Of a stretch of 60,231 nt of DNA, positions 36,053 to 45,811 are shown piece after piece. Position 1 is the first letter of the stretch. Each line of letters opens with the position of its first letter. The notes beneath the pieces are model-generated. The model was given only the letters and a program-made list of their open reading frames with translations. It was not told the origin of the DNA and did no database searches. The position numbers and the translations under genes are program-made. Source of the stretch: Actinoallomurus sp. (GTDB taxonomy: Bacteria; Actinomycetota; Actinomycetes; Streptosporangiales; Streptosporangiaceae); contig JAOPYG010000131.1 in assembly GCA_025964685.1 (NCBI GenBank), positions 1-60,231 on the forward strand. The letters run 5' to 3'.

Positions 36053-36628
36053 ATGGACGACGGGATAATCGCGGGCCGGCTGCTCGTCGCGACACCTCGC
36101 CTGGACGATCCGAACTTCCGGCGAAGCGTGGTCCTCCTCGTGGAGCACGAGGAGGACGGCGGCACGCTCGGCGTCGTGCTGAATCGTCCGACCGAAGTGC
36201 CCGTGGACCGGGTGCTCCCACCCTGGTCGGAGCTGGTGACCGGACCCTCGGTGGTGTTCCAGGGCGGCCCGGTGGCACTCGACAGCGCACTCGCGCTCGC
36301 CCACGTGCCCGGCACCGACGAACCCCTCGGCTGGCGCGCGCTGAACGGCAGTCCCGCGGTCGCCCGCGTCGGGCTCGTCGACCTCGACGCGCCCCCGGAG
36401 CTGCTGGCCACCGAGGTCACGAAGCTGCGGGTGTTCGCCGGATATGCCGGCTGGGGGGTTGGCCAACTCCGGTCAGAGGTCGAGGACGGGGCCTGGTACG
36501 TCCTGCAGGCCGACTCCGGAGATGCCTTCATGGACGATCCGGAGCGCCTGTGGCACGACGTCCTGCGACGTCAGGGCGGCGATCTGGCGTTCGTCGCCAC
36601 GTTTCCCGAGGATCCGTCACTAAACTGA
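36053..36628 (+). CDS. YqgE/AlgH family protein
   Basis: A 191-residue protein of the AlgH family, recognised by GRLLVATPRLDDPNFRRSVV, LNRPTEVPVDRVLP and the terminal FAGYAGWGVGQLRSEVEDGAWYVLQAD. The family's biochemical role is not established. CAGGAT lies 9 nt before the ATG. The TGA is followed by DUF3039 after 4 nt, and the -10 box of that gene overlaps the end of this one. Confidence 0.9.
   Translation: MDDGIIAGRLLVATPRLDDPNFRRSVVLLVEHEEDGGTLGVVLNRPTEVPVDRVLPPWSELVTGPSVVFQGGPVALDSALALAHVPGTDEPLGWRALNGSPAVARVGLVDLDAPPELLATEVTKLRVFAGYAGWGVGQLRSEVEDGAWYVLQADSGDAFMDDPERLWHDVLRRQGGDLAFVATFPEDPSLN
36621..36626 (+). promoter_or_regulatory. -10 box (TAAACT) of a leaderless DUF3039 transcript
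   Basis: TAAACT overlaps the final codons and the stop of algH and ends 6 nt before GTG 36633. It suggests that DUF3039 has its own promoter inside the algH end. Confidence 0.5.
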
Positions 36629-36632
36629 GGCC

Positions 36633-36878
36633 GTGAGTACGAAGATCCTTCCTGAAAGTGACACCCGGCCAGATCTCTCCCATGGCGATGGTGGTCATGA
36701 GCGCTTCGCGCACTATGTCCAGAAGGACAAGATCATGGAGAGTGCCGTCAGCGGCACGCCCGTGATCGCGCTCTGCGGCAAGGTGTGGGTGCCCAACCGT
36801 GACCCCAAGAAGTACCACGTCTGCCCGGAGTGCACAGAGATCTACGAGTCCATGTCCGGCGGCGGCGACAGCGAGTGA
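36633..36878 (+). CDS. DUF3039 domain protein
   Basis: A short protein of 81 residues in the actinobacterial DUF3039 family: GHERFAHYVQKDKIMESAVS, then ALCGKVWVPNRDPKKYHVCP and CTEIYESM. A conserved Cys cluster (C48, and CPEC at 69-72) may bind metal. The family is widespread and of unknown function; it is often near a DEAD/DEAH helicase, as here with one gene between. Confidence 0.85.
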   Translation: MSTKILPESDTRPDLSHGDGGHERFAHYVQKDKIMESAVSGTPVIALCGKVWVPNRDPKKYHVCPECTEIYESMSGGGDSE

Positions 36879-36960
36879 CCGTCAAATCGGGGTGATGGGC
36901 CCGCGCGTCGGGCGATCCGCGCGGCCCTGAGGGCTAGCCTCTCCGTCTCGGGGGGATCCA

Positions 36961-37917
36961 ATGAGGCGGAGAGTCCTGTCCGGGCTGTTCGGAGTCGTGC
37001 TGGCGTCGTGCGCGACGGTGCCGGCGAGCACCTGCGCGCCACCGGCGCGTGGAGTGGCATGCCTGCGTCACGTGTCCGCCGGCGTCGCCCGGCCGCGCGA
37101 TCCGGATGCTCTGTCGCCGGCGCAGGTGAAGGCGATGCTGCGCGACTTCACCGACACCCTGCGCCGCAGATACTCCGTCAGCGATGAGCGGCAGCTGGAG
37201 GCGAGCCGGCGGCTCGCCGGACGGATCGACATCCCCGTTCGCTTCCACGTCATCACCGACGGGCGGAACGGCCGGCTCTCCACCGCGGTCATCAACGAGC
37301 AACTGCGCAGCCTCAACGCCGCGTACGGGGGCACCACCGGTGGCGCCGACACGGGCGTGTCGTTCCGGCTCGTCACCGCAGACGTCGTACGCAACGCCCA
37401 GTGGTTCGAGCGGCCGCACGACTACCAGCCGCAGATGCTGGGGACCCTCGCGAGGGGCGGTCCCGGCACCCTCAACCTCTTCACCGCCGCCGTCGGCTCA
37501 GAAGTGCTCGGTTTCTCCTCCTTTCCGCAGTGGTACCGCCTGCGGCCCTCGACCGACGCCGTGGTCGTCGACTACCGCAGCGTGCCCGGCGGGCCGTTCG
37601 CCCATTTCAACCGCGGGTACACGGCCGTACACGAGATCGGTCACTGGCTCGGGCTGTTCCACCCGTTCGAGAACGGCTGCGCGCCGCCGGGCGACGGCGT
37701 GGACGACACGCCGTACGAGGCTCTGCCCACCCAGAACTGCCCGGAGATCAAGGACACCTGCCCGGCGCCGGGTACGGACCCGGTGCACAACTTCATGGAC
37801 TACGCGTGGGACCCGTGCATGACGTCGTTCACACCCGGCCAGGGACTGCGGATCCGCGCCATGTGGGCGGCGTACCGCGCAGGTCAGGCCAGTGCCGCTC
37901 GCCGGCGGTCCCGATAA
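36961..37917 (+). CDS. M43 family zinc metalloprotease, probable lipoprotein
   Basis: A 318-residue exported protease. MRRRVLSGLFGVVLASC has a lipobox-like LASC with C17, so it is probably anchored to the membrane. The catalytic motif HEIGHWLGLFH (H224, E225, H228, H234) and the downstream NFMDYAWDPC with the Met-turn are as in the pappalysin-like M43B group. Six other Cys residues around GCAPPGDG and CPEIKDTCPAPG may form disulfides. The N-terminal ~80 residues form a pro-region. Function likely digestion or processing of extracellular proteins. Confidence 0.85.
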   Translation: MRRRVLSGLFGVVLASCATVPASTCAPPARGVACLRHVSAGVARPRDPDALSPAQVKAMLRDFTDTLRRRYSVSDERQLEASRRLAGRIDIPVRFHVITDGRNGRLSTAVINEQLRSLNAAYGGTTGGADTGVSFRLVTADVVRNAQWFERPHDYQPQMLGTLARGGPGTLNLFTAAVGSEVLGFSSFPQWYRLRPSTDAVVVDYRSVPGGPFAHFNRGYTAVHEIGHWLGLFHPFENGCAPPGDGVDDTPYEALPTQNCPEIKDTCPAPGTDPVHNFMDYAWDPCMTSFTPGQGLRIRAMWAAYRAGQASAARRRSR

Positions 37918-37979
37918 CACGTGCCCCGTTCGTTTCGCCGAACCCCTGAGGCTCGGCATGTCCTGTCGGTGCGTCCGGG

Positions 37980-37985
37980 TAGCCT
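37980..37985 (+). promoter_or_regulatory. Possible -10 box (TAGCCT) before the helicase gene
   Basis: TAGCCT ends 9 nt before GTG 37995, a little farther than the others; leaderless transcription is possible but less certain. Confidence 0.3.
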
Positions 37986-37994
37986 CTTTTCACC

Positions 37995-39764
37995 GTGAGC
38001 ACGTTCGCCGCATCCGACACCCCGCCCGCGCTTCCAGGCCGTGCGCCCTGGGGCACCGCCCCCGCCCTGCGCGCCTGGCAGCAGGGCGCCCTCGAGGAAT
38101 ACTTCCGTAGCGAGCCCCGCGACTACCTCGCCGTCGCGACGCCCGGCGCGGGCAAGACGACCTTCGCGCTGCGGGTCGCGGCCGAGCTCATGGGACGGCG
38201 GATCATCGACCGCATCACCGTGGTCTGCCCGACCGAGCACCTCAAGCGTCAGTGGGCCGAGTCCGCCGGCCGCGTCGGCATCAAGATCGACCCAGAGTTC
38301 AAGAACGCCCACGGCCGCACCGCCAAGGACTTCACCGGCGTCGCGGTCACCTACGCGCAGGTCGCCGCGCACCCGGCCCTGCACCGCGGCCGCACGGAGA
38401 ACCGCAGGACCCTCGTGATCCTGGACGAGGTGCACCACGCGGGCGACGGCCGGTCGTGGGGCGACGCCATCCGTGAGGCGTTCGAGCCCGCCGCCCGGCG
38501 CCTGGCCCTCAGCGGCACACCGTTCCGCACCGACATCAACCCGATCCCCTTCGTCACCTACGAAGAGGGCCCCGACGGCGTACGCCGCAGCCACGCCGAC
38601 TACACCTACGGCTATGGCCCAGCGCTCGCCGACGGCGTCGTCCGCCCGGTGATCTTCCTGGCGTACGCGGGGGAGATGCGCTGGCGTACGCGCGCCGGCG
38701 ACGAGATCACCGCGTCGCTGGGCGAGCCGCTGACCCAGGACCAGATGTCCCAGGCGTGGCGGGCCGCACTCGACCCCAAGGGCGAGTGGATGCAGCAGGT
38801 GATCGCCGCCGCGGACCGGCGCCTGACCGAGGTACGCCGCGGCGTCCCGGACGCCGGCGGCATGGTCATCGCCACCGACCACGAGACCGCGCGGGCGTAC
38901 GCCAAGATGATCCGCAACGTGACCGGGGCGGGCGCGACCGTCGTGCTCTCCGACGATCCGGGGGCGAGCCGCAAGATCAAGCAGTTCAGCGAGTCGGAGG
39001 ACCGCTGGATGGTCGCGGTCCGCATGGTCTCCGAGGGCGTCGACATTCCCCGCCTCTCCGTGGGCGTCTACGCCACGTCGACCTCGACCCCGCTGTTCTT
39101 CGCCCAGGCGGTCGGCCGTTTCGTCCGGGCGCGGCGGCGCGGCGAGACCGCCTCGGTGTTCCTGCCGTCGGTGCCCACCCTCATGGGGCACGCCTCGGAG
39201 ATGGAGACCGAGCGCGACCACGTCCTCGACCGTCCCGTCCGCGAGGACGGCCTGGACGACGACCTCATCGCCGAGGCCAACCGCAAACGCGACAACCCCG
39301 ACGTCGGTGAAGAGCTGCCCTTCGAGACCGTCGAGGCGTCCGCGCACTTCGACCGCGTCGTGTTCGACGGCGGCGAGTTCGGCATGGGCGCGGCACCGGG
39401 TTCGGCGGAGGAGGAGGACTTCCTCGGCATCCCGGGCCTGCTGGAGCCCGATCAGGTCACGAGCCTGCTCAAACAGCGGCAGGCCGAGCAACTGGCCGCC
39501 CAGCGCAAGGGCGCCGCGGGCAAACCGTCCAAACGCGACGACCGCACGGCCGCCGAAGACCTGCACACGCTCCGTAAGGAGCTCAACGGCCTGGTCGGTG
39601 CCTGGCACCACCGCACCGGCCAGCCGCACGGCGTGATCCACGCCGAGCTACGCCGCGTCTGCGGTGGCCCCCCGTCGGCCCAGGCGAGCGCGGAGGACGT
39701 ACGCAACCGCATCGCCAAGGTCCGCGAATGGGCCGCCCGGCCCCAGCCCCGCACGAAGGATTAG
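37995..39764 (+). CDS. DEAD/DEAH-box SF2 helicase
   Basis: A 589-residue SF2 helicase. Motif I TPGAGKT (49-55), motif II ILDEVHHAG, motif III SGTP and, in the second RecA domain, RMVSEGVDIPRLSVGVYA and QAVGRFVRAR are all present. It resembles XPB/Rad25-like and type III restriction helicases, but no nuclease partner is nearby, and close relatives are chromosomal genes of actinobacteria. The C-terminal 150 residues are charged. Role possibly in DNA repair; not defined. Confidence 0.88.
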   Translation: MSTFAASDTPPALPGRAPWGTAPALRAWQQGALEEYFRSEPRDYLAVATPGAGKTTFALRVAAELMGRRIIDRITVVCPTEHLKRQWAESAGRVGIKIDPEFKNAHGRTAKDFTGVAVTYAQVAAHPALHRGRTENRRTLVILDEVHHAGDGRSWGDAIREAFEPAARRLALSGTPFRTDINPIPFVTYEEGPDGVRRSHADYTYGYGPALADGVVRPVIFLAYAGEMRWRTRAGDEITASLGEPLTQDQMSQAWRAALDPKGEWMQQVIAAADRRLTEVRRGVPDAGGMVIATDHETARAYAKMIRNVTGAGATVVLSDDPGASRKIKQFSESEDRWMVAVRMVSEGVDIPRLSVGVYATSTSTPLFFAQAVGRFVRARRRGETASVFLPSVPTLMGHASEMETERDHVLDRPVREDGLDDDLIAEANRKRDNPDVGEELPFETVEASAHFDRVVFDGGEFGMGAAPGSAEEEDFLGIPGLLEPDQVTSLLKQRQAEQLAAQRKGAAGKPSKRDDRTAAEDLHTLRKELNGLVGAWHHRTGQPHGVIHAELRRVCGGPPSAQASAEDVRNRIAKVREWAARPQPRTKD

Positions 39765-39980
39765 GGGCGCCCCGCCGAGGCGGTGCACGCGCCGACTGTG
39801 GTGGGTCGTCGTGGGCCCTGTGAGCGCCGACGAACGGCGTAGGCGCACAACGCAGGTGCGTGGTCGGATCGCACGCCTGGAGCCTGCACGCGGGCTTCAG
39901 GCGTCTCGGTCCTGCCAGGGGTTGGGGGGCGGCAAGTGCGCGGGCGGTGGGGGTGTGGTCGCTGAGGTGCGGCGAATCCG

Positions 39981-40490
39981 TCAGGCGCCGCGGGGGGTCA
40001 GGCCCGTGCGATCGATGATCTCTTGGACGACCCGTTCCGGTGGGCCGTCGATGGAGACGATCAGCGGGTTCTCGTCCGGCTCCGGGGGTTCGAGGTCGCC
40101 GAACTGACTGTCCAGGAGCTGCTTGGGGAAGAAGTGCCCGTGCCGGGCGGCCATGCGTTTGCCGATCACTTCCTGGCTGCCGTCCAGGTACACGAGCCGC
40201 AGGTCCGGCCGGCCTTGGCGCAAGATATCGCGATACCTCCGCTTCAGCGCCGAAGACGTCACGACCCCCGGCCCCTGCTGGTCCTTCATCCAGTTCGCGG
40301 TCGCCTCCAGCCAAGGGCGGCGGTCGTCGTCGTTCAGTGGGATGCCGGAGTGCATCTTCTCCACGTTGGCGGGCGGGTGAAAGTCGTCCGCCTCGGCGTA
40401 CGTCCAGCCGAGCCGCCCGGCCAGCATCGCGCCGATGGTGGTCTTCCCGCTCCCGGAAACGCCCATCACCAGCAATATCGGGTTACGCAT
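39981..40490 (-). CDS. gntK: Gluconokinase
   Basis: A 169-residue gluconate kinase: P-loop GVSGSGKT at 10-17, DDFHPPANVEKMHSGIPLND substrate loop, RPWLEA, SSALKRRYRD, and HFFPKQLLDSQFGDLEPP near the end. It feeds gluconate to the pentose-phosphate pathway as 6-phosphogluconate. No transporter or gntR is near. TACCTT on the minus strand stands 8 nt before the ATG, so it may be leaderless. Confidence 0.93.
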   Translation of the reverse strand: MRNPILLVMGVSGSGKTTIGAMLAGRLGWTYAEADDFHPPANVEKMHSGIPLNDDDRRPWLEATANWMKDQQGPGVVTSSALKRRYRDILRQGRPDLRLVYLDGSQEVIGKRMAARHGHFFPKQLLDSQFGDLEPPEPDENPLIVSIDGPPERVVQEIIDRTGLTPRGA

Positions 40491-40498
40491 GGATCGAA

Positions 40499-40504
40499 AA
40501 GGTA
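40499..40504 (-). promoter_or_regulatory. -10 box (TACCTT) of a leaderless gntK transcript
   Basis: TACCTT on the minus strand, 8 nt before the ATG at 40490, between gntK and pncA. Confidence 0.4.
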
Positions 40505-40515
40505 CCGGCCGGGCC

Positions 40516-41094
40516 CTAGGGGGCGACGACCGGTTCCCCGGTGAGCTCGATCCCGGCGTCGCGCATCTCTTCGATGGCGCGCTCGGTGGTGGGTATCGCG
40601 ACGCCGGCGGTCATTCCGAGCAGTACGCGGGTGGCCACCCCGGTGCCGCGGGCGTCCAGAGCGGTCGCCCGTACGCAGTGGTCGGTGGCGATGCCCACGA
40701 CGTGGATACCGTCCACCTCGTGCTTGCGCAGCCATTCGCCCAGCGATGTGCCGTCGTCGGCCGCGCCCTCGAACCCGCTGTACGCCGCCGCGCGTTCGCC
40801 CTTGCTGAACACCGCCTCGATCGGCGCGAGGTCGAGGTTCGGGTGGAAGTCGGCGCCTGGCGTGCCGATCACACAGTGCGGCGGCCAGGAGTCGGTGTAG
40901 TCGGGCTGTTCGGAGAAGTGGTCGCCGGGCTTGAGGTGAAAGTCCCGTGTGGCCACGATGTGCCCGTAGTCGTCGCGGTGCGCGGCGACGTACGAGGAGA
41001 TCGCCGCGGCGGTCTCCGCCCCGCCGGAGACCCCGAGCGAGCCTCCCTCGCAGAAGTCGTTCTGCACATCGACGATGATCAGTGTTCTGCTCAT
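40516..41094 (-). CDS. pncA: Nicotinamidase (isochorismatase family)
   Basis: A 192-residue enzyme converting nicotinamide to nicotinate. The catalytic triad D9 (IIVDVQNDF), K98 (FSKGERAAAYSGF) and C140 (GIATDHCVRAT) and the metal site D51-H53-H59 (TRDFHLKPGDHF) are present. Together with pncB, which lies just upstream on the same strand, it forms the NAD salvage branch (nicotinamide to nicotinate to NaMN). GGGAGGG stands 5 nt before the ATG. Confidence 0.95.
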   Translation of the reverse strand: MSRTLIIVDVQNDFCEGGSLGVSGGAETAAAISSYVAAHRDDYGHIVATRDFHLKPGDHFSEQPDYTDSWPPHCVIGTPGADFHPNLDLAPIEAVFSKGERAAAYSGFEGAADDGTSLGEWLRKHEVDGIHVVGIATDHCVRATALDARGTGVATRVLLGMTAGVAIPTTERAIEEMRDAGIELTGEPVVAP

Positions 41095-41171
41095 GCAGCC
41101 CTCCCCAGACTGAGTCCGTCCCCCCAGGGAAGCTACCCGCGCAGGTACGGAAACATCAGTGGGCGAGCCGA

Positions 41172-42464
41172 TCAGAGGAATTCGGTGGGCACGGCCGGGT
41201 CGCCGCGGGACAGCTGGAAGGCACGCGGCGGGAGTTCGGCGAGGGCGCGTTCGTGGCGGGCGCGGGCCTCGGCCAGCGGTTCGCGGCCGATGATCTCGCC
41301 GTTCCGTACGAGCGGTGTCAGCAGTGACCGGTCGTACGGGCCGGGCTCGGGTTCGCCCGTGAAGATCTTCTCGACGATGGCCTTGCCGTCGTCGGCCATG
41401 TGCCGTACCGCCCACTTGCGGCCGCCGCGGCTCGGCTTGCCGACCGAGCGCTTGGCCACCGGGCGCAGCGGCCCGTCGTCGGACTCCGCGCGTGCCACCA
41501 GCTTGTAGACCAGGGCCGCGGTCGGCGCGCCGGACCCGGTGACCAGCGACGTCCCGACCCCGTACCCGTCGACCGGCGCGGAGGCCAGGCCCGCGATGGA
41601 GTACTCGTCCAGGTCGCCGGTCACGATGATCCGTGTCTTGCCGGCGCCGAGGGTGTCGAGCTGCGCGCGTACCTCGTGGGCCGTCTCGGCCAGGTCCCCG
41701 CTGTCCAGCCGTACGGCTCCGAGCTCCGGACCGGCCAGGTCGACCGCCACGGCGACCGCGCGCGCCACGTCGTAGGTGTCGACCAGCAGGGTGGTGTCCC
41801 GGCCGAGGGCGTCGAGCTGGGCCCGGAAAGCGTGCCGTTCGCTGTCGTGCAGCAGCGTGAACGCGTGGGCGCTGGTGCCGGCGGTCGGCACGCCGTACGA
41901 CCGGCCGGCTTCCAGGTTGGAGCTGGAGGTGAAGCCGGCGAGGTACGCCGCGCGGGCGGAGGAGACCCCGGACATCTCGTGCGTACGGCGGGAGCCCATC
42001 TCGATGATCGGGCGGCCCGCCGCGGCGTGGACCATGCGGGACGCGGCGGAGGCGATCGCGGTGTCGTGGTTCAGGATCGACAGCGCGAGCGTCTCGAGGA
42101 TCACCGCTTCGGCGAAGCTCGCCTCCACGACGAGGATCGGTGAGCCGGGGAAGTACAGATCACCTTCGCCGTATCCCCAGATGTCACCGGAGAACCGGTA
42201 CGACGACAGCCACGCGGCCGTAGGCTCATCGACGATGCCCTGGGACGTCAGGTACTCCAGCGCGGGATCGTCGAACCGGAACGCCTCCAGGGCGTCCAGC
42301 AGGCGACCGGTCCCGGCCACGACGCCGTACCGCCGGCCGGCGGGCAGATGCCGGGCGAATACCTCGAAGACCGCCCGGCGTGCCGCGGTGCCACTGGCGA
42401 GGGCGCCTCGCACCATGGTGAGCTCGTAGCGGTCGGTCAGCAGAGCCGTCGTCGCATGATCCAC
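41172..42464 (-). CDS. pncB: Nicotinate phosphoribosyltransferase
   Basis: A 430-residue enzyme making nicotinate mononucleotide. Conserved segments are LLTDRYELTMV, RFSGDIWGYGEGDLYFPG, GSRRTHEMSGVSSARAAYLA, TSAHAFTLLHDSERHAF, and RLDSGDLAE with GVGTSLVTGSGAPT. The start is set at GTG 42464: a minus-strand TAATCT lies 8 nt before it, and longer in-frame sequence belongs to the divergent clpS gene. It is transcribed together with or next to pncA (77 nt downstream). Confidence 0.94.
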   Translation of the reverse strand: MDHATTALLTDRYELTMVRGALASGTAARRAVFEVFARHLPAGRRYGVVAGTGRLLDALEAFRFDDPALEYLTSQGIVDEPTAAWLSSYRFSGDIWGYGEGDLYFPGSPILVVEASFAEAVILETLALSILNHDTAIASAASRMVHAAAGRPIIEMGSRRTHEMSGVSSARAAYLAGFTSSSNLEAGRSYGVPTAGTSAHAFTLLHDSERHAFRAQLDALGRDTTLLVDTYDVARAVAVAVDLAGPELGAVRLDSGDLAETAHEVRAQLDTLGAGKTRIIVTGDLDEYSIAGLASAPVDGYGVGTSLVTGSGAPTAALVYKLVARAESDDGPLRPVAKRSVGKPSRGGRKWAVRHMADDGKAIVEKIFTGEPEPGPYDRSLLTPLVRNGEIIGREPLAEARARHERALAELPPRAFQLSRGDPAVPTEFL

Positions 42465-42472
42465 GAGTGGCA

Positions 42473-42478
42473 GATTAC
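42473..42478 (-). promoter_or_regulatory. -10 box (TAATCT) of a leaderless pncB transcript
   Basis: TAATCT on the minus strand, 8 nt before GTG 42464, in the divergent region in front of clpS. It supports the start chosen for pncB. Confidence 0.45.
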
Positions 42479-42530
42479 GGTGAATGTGTGCACGATGATT
42501 GAGGGGAGCTCCCCTTAAGGAGGCACCATA

Positions 42531-42821
42531 GTGAGCACGGCTCCCGTCGAGCTCGATCGACCGGACGCCGCTGAGGACCTGAGAGCGGACCGTCCGTGGG
42601 TGTCGATCGTGTGGAACGATCCGATCAACCTCATGACCTACGTCACGTACGTGCTCCAGGCCGTTTTCGGCTACTCCAAGAAGAAGGCCGAGAAGTTGAT
42701 GCTGGACGTGCACCACAAGGGACGCGCGGTGGTCTCGAGCGGCAGCCGCGAGGAGATGGAACGCGACTGCGAGATCCTGCACTCCTACGGCCTGTGGGCG
42801 ACCGTCAAGCAGGACGTGTGA
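42531..42821 (+). CDS. clpS: ATP-dependent Clp protease adaptor
   Basis: A 96-residue adaptor that delivers N-degron substrates to ClpA/ClpC-Clp[21 protein letters not shown] contains the NDP binding region and [19 protein letters not shown] the ClpA contact helix. The GTG follows AAGGAGG (42517-42523). The stop overlaps the DUF2017 ATG by one base, so the two genes are coupled. Confidence 0.94.
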   Translation: MSTAPVELDRPDAAEDLRADRPWVSIVWNDPINLMTYVTYVLQAVFGYSKKKAEKLMLDVHHKGRAVVSSGSREEMERDCEILHSYGLWATVKQDV

Positions 42822-43366
42822 TGAACGGCGGCTTCTCGACCGCCTCCGGAGGCCGGATCTGCCTGCGCATCGGGTCCGAAGAGGCGGCCGTCGTACGCCT
42901 GCTGATCGGCCAGCTCATCGACCTGATCGGCGAGGTCGGGGAGGCCGGCGAGTCCGAGAGCTATGAGGGGATGCCGGACCTGAAGTTCTCCGAGAACACC
43001 TCGGCGCCCGAGGACCCCGTACTGGCCCGGCTGTTCCCGGACGCCTACCGGGAGGACCAGGGCGCCTCCGCCGAGTTCCGGCGCTACACCGAGACGGGGC
43101 TGCGCGACAGCAAGCGCGCCGCCGCCGAGACGGTGCTCGCGACGCTCGACGAGGGCGAAAAGGTCTACCTCGACGCCGAACAGGCCCAGTCGTGGCTGCG
43201 GGCGCTCAATGACCTGCGTCTCGCGCTCGGCACCCGGCTGGACATCACCGAGGAGACCCTCGAGCAGATGCGGACGTTCGACTGGGACGATCCGCGCAAC
43301 GCCGGGTACGCCGCGTACGACTGGCTCACCTACCTGCAGGAGAGTCTCGTACGCGCCCTGTGGTGA
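42821..43366 (+). CDS. DUF2017 domain protein
   Basis: A 181-residue actinobacterial protein of unknown function that commonly follows clpS, matching DUF2017 around RICLRIGSEEAAVVRLLIGQ, DPVLARLFPDAYRED and YAAYDWLTYLQESLVRALW. Soluble and helical. The start overlaps the end of clpS. The conserved pairing with clpS hints at a role in proteolysis. Confidence 0.88.
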   Translation: MNGGFSTASGGRICLRIGSEEAAVVRLLIGQLIDLIGEVGEAGESESYEGMPDLKFSENTSAPEDPVLARLFPDAYREDQGASAEFRRYTETGLRDSKRAAAETVLATLDEGEKVYLDAEQAQSWLRALNDLRLALGTRLDITEETLEQMRTFDWDDPRNAGYAAYDWLTYLQESLVRALW

Positions 43367-43389
43367 TCCGCCCCGCACGGGCGCGTCGA

Positions 43390-43395
43390 TACCCT
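43390..43395 (+). promoter_or_regulatory. -10 box (TACCCT) of a leaderless mec transcript
   Basis: TACCCT, 6 nt before ATG 43402, in the short gap behind the DUF2017 gene. Confidence 0.5.
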
Positions 43396-43401
43396 TTGCG
43401 C

Positions 43402-43812
43402 ATGCTGACGATCGACCGTGCCATCGTTGACCAGATCGTGGCGCACGCCCGCGCCGACCACCCCGACGAGGCCTGCGGCGTCGTCGCGGGCGCGATCGGC
43501 TCGGACCGGCCGGCGCGGTTCGTCAAGATGGCGAACGCCGAGCGCTCGCCCACCTTCTACCGCTTCGACTCGATGGAGCAGTTCCAGGTGTGGAAGGAGA
43601 TGGACGACCACGACGAGGAGCCGGTCGTGATCTACCACTCCCACACGGCGACCGAGGCGTACCCGTCCCGTACCGACATCTCCTACGCCTCCGAGCCGAA
43701 CGCGCACTACGTGCTCGTCTCGACCCGTGACGACGACGAGACCGAGTTCCGCTCGTACCGGATCGCCGACGGCGAGGTGACCGAAGAAGAGGTCTCCGTC
43801 GTCGAGGCCTGA
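43402..43812 (+). CDS. mec: JAMM metalloprotease of the sulfur-carrier cysteine pathway (Mec)
   Basis: A 136-residue Mov34/JAB1 zinc peptidase. The zinc set E23 (DEACGVV), H79 and H81 (YHSH), S89 and D92 (PSRTDISY) forms the JAMM motif. In mycobacteria Mec removes the newly made cysteine from the end of CysO. Its neighbours here, cysO and cysM, complete the pathway, so the assignment rests on context and motif. ATG 43402 and the TACCCT box fit a leaderless mRNA. Confidence 0.92.
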   Translation: MLTIDRAIVDQIVAHARADHPDEACGVVAGAIGSDRPARFVKMANAERSPTFYRFDSMEQFQVWKEMDDHDEEPVVIYHSHTATEAYPSRTDISYASEPNAHYVLVSTRDDDETEFRSYRIADGEVTEEEVSVVEA

Positions 43813-43836
43813 ACGACCGCACATTGCCCGACTCGG

Positions 43837-43842
43837 TAAACT
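43837..43842 (+). promoter_or_regulatory. -10 box (TAAACT) of a leaderless short ORF before cysO
   Basis: TAAACT, exactly 6 nt before GTG 43849, in the mec-cysO gap. No ribosome-binding site lies between. Confidence 0.55.
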
Positions 43843-43848
43843 GATCGC

Positions 43849-43956
43849 GTGACGACGACGATGACGAGGCGCCGCGGGCGCGGGCGTGTCGTCGCACCTG
43901 TGCAGAACTTCCTGTTCGGCCACTCCCGGGCCGAGATCGTCTACGACTGTCACTAG
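43849..43956 (+). CDS. 35-residue putative leader peptide before cysO
   Basis: A short frame on the plus strand between mec and cysO coding for 35 residues, with a basic N-terminal part (TRRRGRGRVV) and the end EIVYDCH, so a single Cys codon is the second to last sense codon. GTG 43849 is placed 6 nt behind a TAAACT -10 box, and the stop TAG is 85 nt before the cysO ATG. In mycobacteria leaderless Cys-rich short ORFs attenuate sulfur genes in response to cysteine; this ORF has only one Cys and is not of that sequence family, so the role is an inference. An internal ATG at 43861 is an alternative start. Confidence 0.5.
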   Translation: MTTTMTRRRGRGRVVAPVQNFLFGHSRAEIVYDCH

Positions 43957-44041
43957 GCCTTTCCCCCAGGCTGGAATCCCTGAGCCGCGCGCCGCGTTGC
44001 CGTGCGTTGCCGGGGTCCGTACGACGAAGGAGCACATCGCC

Positions 44042-45299
<1,258 letters not shown>

Positions 45300-45306
45300 T
45301 GCTCCG

Positions 45307-45647
45307 CTAGCGGAAGGAGATCGTCCCCGTGCCGGCGGTGACGATGGACTGCCTGAGGAAGGCGCTGGACGCGGTGCAGCCCTCCTTCGCGACGACCTCG
45401 GCGAGTGTGATGGTGAGGTGGAAGCCGCCGCTGATCCGCCGGTACGAGCCGGTGCCCGAGCCCGCCACGATCGGTGCCGCCCCTGCCGCCGCGACGGTGC
45501 CCGAACACGTGCTGGTGCTGGAGGGGAAGTCGCGCATCGCGCGGGCGAACCGCTGGTGAAGGTCGGTTTGGTCGCGGTAGAGGCGCATCCACCGATCGCC
45601 ACAGCGCCGGCGATCGGGAGCACGGACCAACGTCGCGAGCTGCGCAT
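45307..45647 (-). pseudogene. Small lipoprotein gene with a frameshift
   Basis: A start ATG 45647 opens a lipoprotein N-terminus, RRWSVLPIAGAVAIGGC with a good lipobox (AIGGC). The downstream part with proper codon use, including AGAAPIVAGSGTGSYRRISG, KEGCTASSAF and ending TGTISFR, is in another frame, stop at 45307. The interval is 341 bp, not a multiple of three, so a one-base indel must lie at about 45560-45610. The C-terminal domain has two Cys. It could be a true pseudogene or a sequencing error. An alternative is an internal ATG in the second frame, but it would lose the signal peptide. Confidence 0.45.
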
Positions 45648-45811
45648 GCGGACCCCCGACTGGCCGGCCTGGAAGTAGGTACGCGGAGTATACGCCGGGC
45701 GTACACCCTCTGGGCTTCCGTGCCGGCGAGCTAGGGGGTCTCTCGCTGTTCAGGCGATCCCAGGTATGGTTTTGCCCCGAATCTGGTTCTAATTTCGGGG
45801 TGGGTACGAGC

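Noticed and set aside
37884-39641. 585-codon minus-strand frame opposite the helicase
   Set aside because: Shadow; the helicase has all motifs on the plus strand.
37995-39764. Restriction or phage-defence system around the SF2 helicase
   Set aside because: No methylase, nuclease or other defence gene nearby; neighbours are housekeeping genes and the gene is probably part of the actinobacterial core.
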